Below are positions 61,745-64,000 of a stretch of 64,000 nt of DNA, one piece after another (positions within the stretch are counted from its first letter, which is position 1; every line of letters starts with the position of its first letter). The DNA comes from Chelydra serpentina (Eukaryota; Chordata; Testudines; Chelydridae): the NCBI GenBank assembly GCA_037349315.1, contig JBAIAC010000033.1, forward strand, positions 28,166,001 through 28,230,000. Direction: 5' to 3'. The position numbers and the translations under genes were made by a program. The notes beneath the pieces were generated by a model, which was not told the DNA's origin, did no database searches, and worked only from the letters and a program-made list of their open reading frames with translations.

Positions 61745-64000
61745 TTTGGGGGTAGGGGGAGGGACAGATTCTGCTCACGTTCACAGGTGTAAAAACAGAG
61801 CAATTCTAATCTACTGCAACTGAGCTCACAACTTGCCCCCCAGCCCATCTTGGTAGCCTCAAATGTTTCTATGCAGTGCTATATCCACATCAATCGAAAG
61901 CCAAATTAGAAGCAATGAAATTACATGACACATCCATCTGCCATGTCTAGTGCACGCACTATAATCTATGGCGCTTCATAACCAGAAGGAATTAATATTC
62001 TTCATAACAAGAATATGATTTGGCACTTCTCTGGCAGTGAGAGATGGGGAGTTTAATGCTCATTTCAGATGGAGGACTAGAGGGTTGAAGGTGAAAGGGG
62101 CCCTCTATCAAATCCTGCCGGTCTTTGGAAGCTTTGGGGGCAATATTTCATACACTTTCCTCTTTATGTACTTTAATAAATCATATAGGAGCATCAAACG
62201 CTGAGTAAAGAATAGTAGCAAGGGGGAAAATTACCCAGATAGTGATCTGTCTTACTCCAAGCACGGAGGGTCCTTGTGTCTGTGTGGCCACAATATTCTT
62301 TCTAAAGCTATTTTCCCTTCTCTTAAGGTTTACCCTTGATGCCTCTCCCCCCCAAAAACACGTATGACTGTTGTTGTAGGACACAAAACATTATTGGAAG
62401 TCCAGGATGTTTATCATACTCTAAAAATAACTTTCCCAGTCACAATTAAATTACAAGGGCTCTTCCTAAGTGTGATAATTTTAGAGTCACAGAATAATAT
62501 TCTGGCACATTCTAAAGGACATTGATAATTTTAGAGTCACAGAATAAAATTCTGGCACATTCTAAAAGACATTGTCCAACTTATGATTTCGTAAACAAAA
62601 AAATGACCCCACCTACATCACAGATACCCTTGATTATTAAAAATGAAAGAAATTTGCAAATCCAGTTTACCTGACCCTCCGCATTCTCTATTTGCTCTCA
62701 GATTGGACAACAAAAATCAGTGAAGTCAGTTTCATTCTTGCTTGCTGTCAAGATCTCATTCGGGTTCTTTCTGCTGCCTGTTTGGGTTTCAGACTTTGCC
62801 AGGGGATGGTTATTTGTTTGAAAACAGTTGTCTTTATTAGGATCTTTAAAAATGTGGAAACCTTCCTGTTGGTCTTAGGTCGCTTCCTTTATAAAATGTA
62901 CATGTGCCAAATTTGTCAGAATCCATTTAAGCCAACTTTCCCAGGAAGACACTCTGCCACAAATCACACTTGCTATTTATTTGCATAGGCTTCTCAACTC
63001 GATACACAACCAATGTGTATTAGGAGAAGGACTATACGGCATCCAGCTTGTCACATCACTCTCCCTCCCCGCCCTCCCCCTCCCCCCGCCCCAGGCATTT
63101 GCACAGGTTTCAGTGTAGGGTTTAAAATAGAACAGTGTGAAATGTTCATAAACAGTGTGACACAGCGGTACAGGTTTCTATTCTGTTTTCTCATGCACCT
63201 GAAATAAAACATATATTGTCACCTCAGACTACTTGCATTCCCAGACTGAGAAAAAACAACAAAGTAAGTACAGTACAAACAAATAGACAGTCTCTGGAAA
63301 GGTAACTTGCCCTGTAACATTGTACATCTGAACGCTGGAATATGAAATGGCAGCTGTCCCTGCAGCAGGCACGGAGACTCCTCCTCATCTGAAAGTGTCA
63401 TACGCTGGTAACAGAATGACAACATTCCCTCTCTTTCACAACGACATACAACACACATTCAGTTTCTTTGCAAGCCTGTTACCCAAACCCCAGGCCAGGT
63501 TTGCCAAAATATTCATTCACGTTAGTAAAACTGGTCCAGATTTCAAGGGATGCAAAATGGGACAGTTTCATTGGCTTCACTGTGAGTTTTGTGGGTTATT
63601 CAACTCTGAAAACTCCAAGCACGACACATTGGTTGTGAAGAGTGTTTTGGGCTTCAGGTGAAACATTCGGCATGTTTTCCTGGGCCATCAAAGCACCACG
63701 TTTTACGTAGTTCTAGTTTAACTCACTGAGTGAAATTCTGTGTGTTACACACGCAGGTATAAGGAAGTGTGGTGTCTGGGAAAGGTGGCTTTCTGGGCTG
63801 ACCAGAGACCAAACAAGACCCCAAAGAGCTCTAACTTAGAGACAGCTCCACAGGAGTTGCCCAGAGTGGCCACAGCAGTATGTGCTATGACCTCACCCTC
63901 TACTGCCTCACCCTGGAATGCTCCCAACACCAGGTCTCGTAAGGAGGCCAGCACTGGGCTCCCTATGGAGGGCCAGTGTGGTATCTGTGCTAGGAGACTT
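61745..64000. other. Unassigned sequence, 2.3 kb
   Basis: 61850-62060 looks repeat-free and AT-rich, with ATTAGAAGCAATGAAATTAC and GGAATTAATATTC motifs. A C-rich run lies at 63060-63092. A 50-bp tandem duplication is listed separately. No gene recognised. Confidence 0.5.
62473..62572. repeat. Tandem duplication of a 50-bp unit
   Basis: Units 62473-62522 and 62523-62572 both begin TGATAATTTTAGAGTCACAG and differ at only two of 50 positions (one in AATAATATT/AATAAAATT, one in AAAGGAC/AAAAGAC). The near identity suggests a recent event. Confidence 0.95.

Noticed and set aside
1..64000. A complete host gene, or an intact retrovirus or bacterial-type system
   Set aside because: No frame encodes a recognisable full domain apart from dead LINE reverse-transcriptase fragments. 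No paired LTRs with gag-pol between them, no operon-like arrangement, and no rRNA or functional tRNA were seen.

Overview
The window is vertebrate nuclear DNA, most likely from a turtle (Testudines), with another archosauromorph such as a crocodilian as the main alternative. The basis is repeat content, not a gene. There are two kinds of CR1-type LINE 3' end: one finishes in the GTTCTTATGTTCTT-type tail and one in the ATCTATGA-type tail. There are also MIR/CORE-SINE and L2-like tails, many short non-autonomous hAT elements, and solo LTRs of a kind I associate with turtle genomes. The assignment of families to turtles is from memory of such genomes and was not checked against a library.

I find no intact protein-coding gene, no functional tRNA or rRNA, no CRISPR array, and nothing bacterial or viral that is intact. 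Every reading frame longer than about 100 codons is either inside a repeat (the longest, 219 codons, lies in a tandem repeat inside a hAT element) or has no recognisable domain. The window looks like intergenic or long-intron sequence.

Layout: 0-7 kb is mostly unassigned sequence with an old LINE remnant (3.5-3.9 kb). At 7.1-8.9 kb there is a dead CR1-like LINE on the plus strand next to a CR1 3' end on the minus strand. 9-16 kb is mostly unassigned, with short L2/MIR tails. 16-23 kb is dense in DNA transposons and holds a solo LTR at 20.4-21.1 kb. 23-27.5 kb is largely unassigned. 27.5-28.8 kb holds a GC-rich hAT element and a second dead LINE copy. 31-45 kb has scattered MITEs, LINE tails and simple repeats among unassigned DNA. 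45-50.5 kb is a repeat cluster: MIR elements, a tRNA-like SINE head, a second solo LTR that contains a 50-bp minisatellite, LINE tails and a hAT fragment. 52.9-53.3 kb and 61.0-61.7 kb hold two hAT elements that share termini. 55.5-55.8 kb is a fold-back element with two very strong hairpins. 59.8-60.2 kb may hold a decayed retroelement gag-like remnant.

The best-supported calls are the elements whose termini and target-site duplications can be read directly: hAT-type elements with 8-bp duplications at 16.1, 18.4, 22.9, 27.5, 44.9, 52.9 and 61.0 kb, and solo LTRs with TG...CA ends and 5-bp duplications at 20.4 and 48.0 kb. I did not find evidence of a new biological system. The most useful leads are the fold-back element, the tandem-repeat expansions, the 198-codon open frame at 45.3 kb, the possible gag relic at 60 kb, and a few repeat-free stretches that could be conserved non-coding elements.
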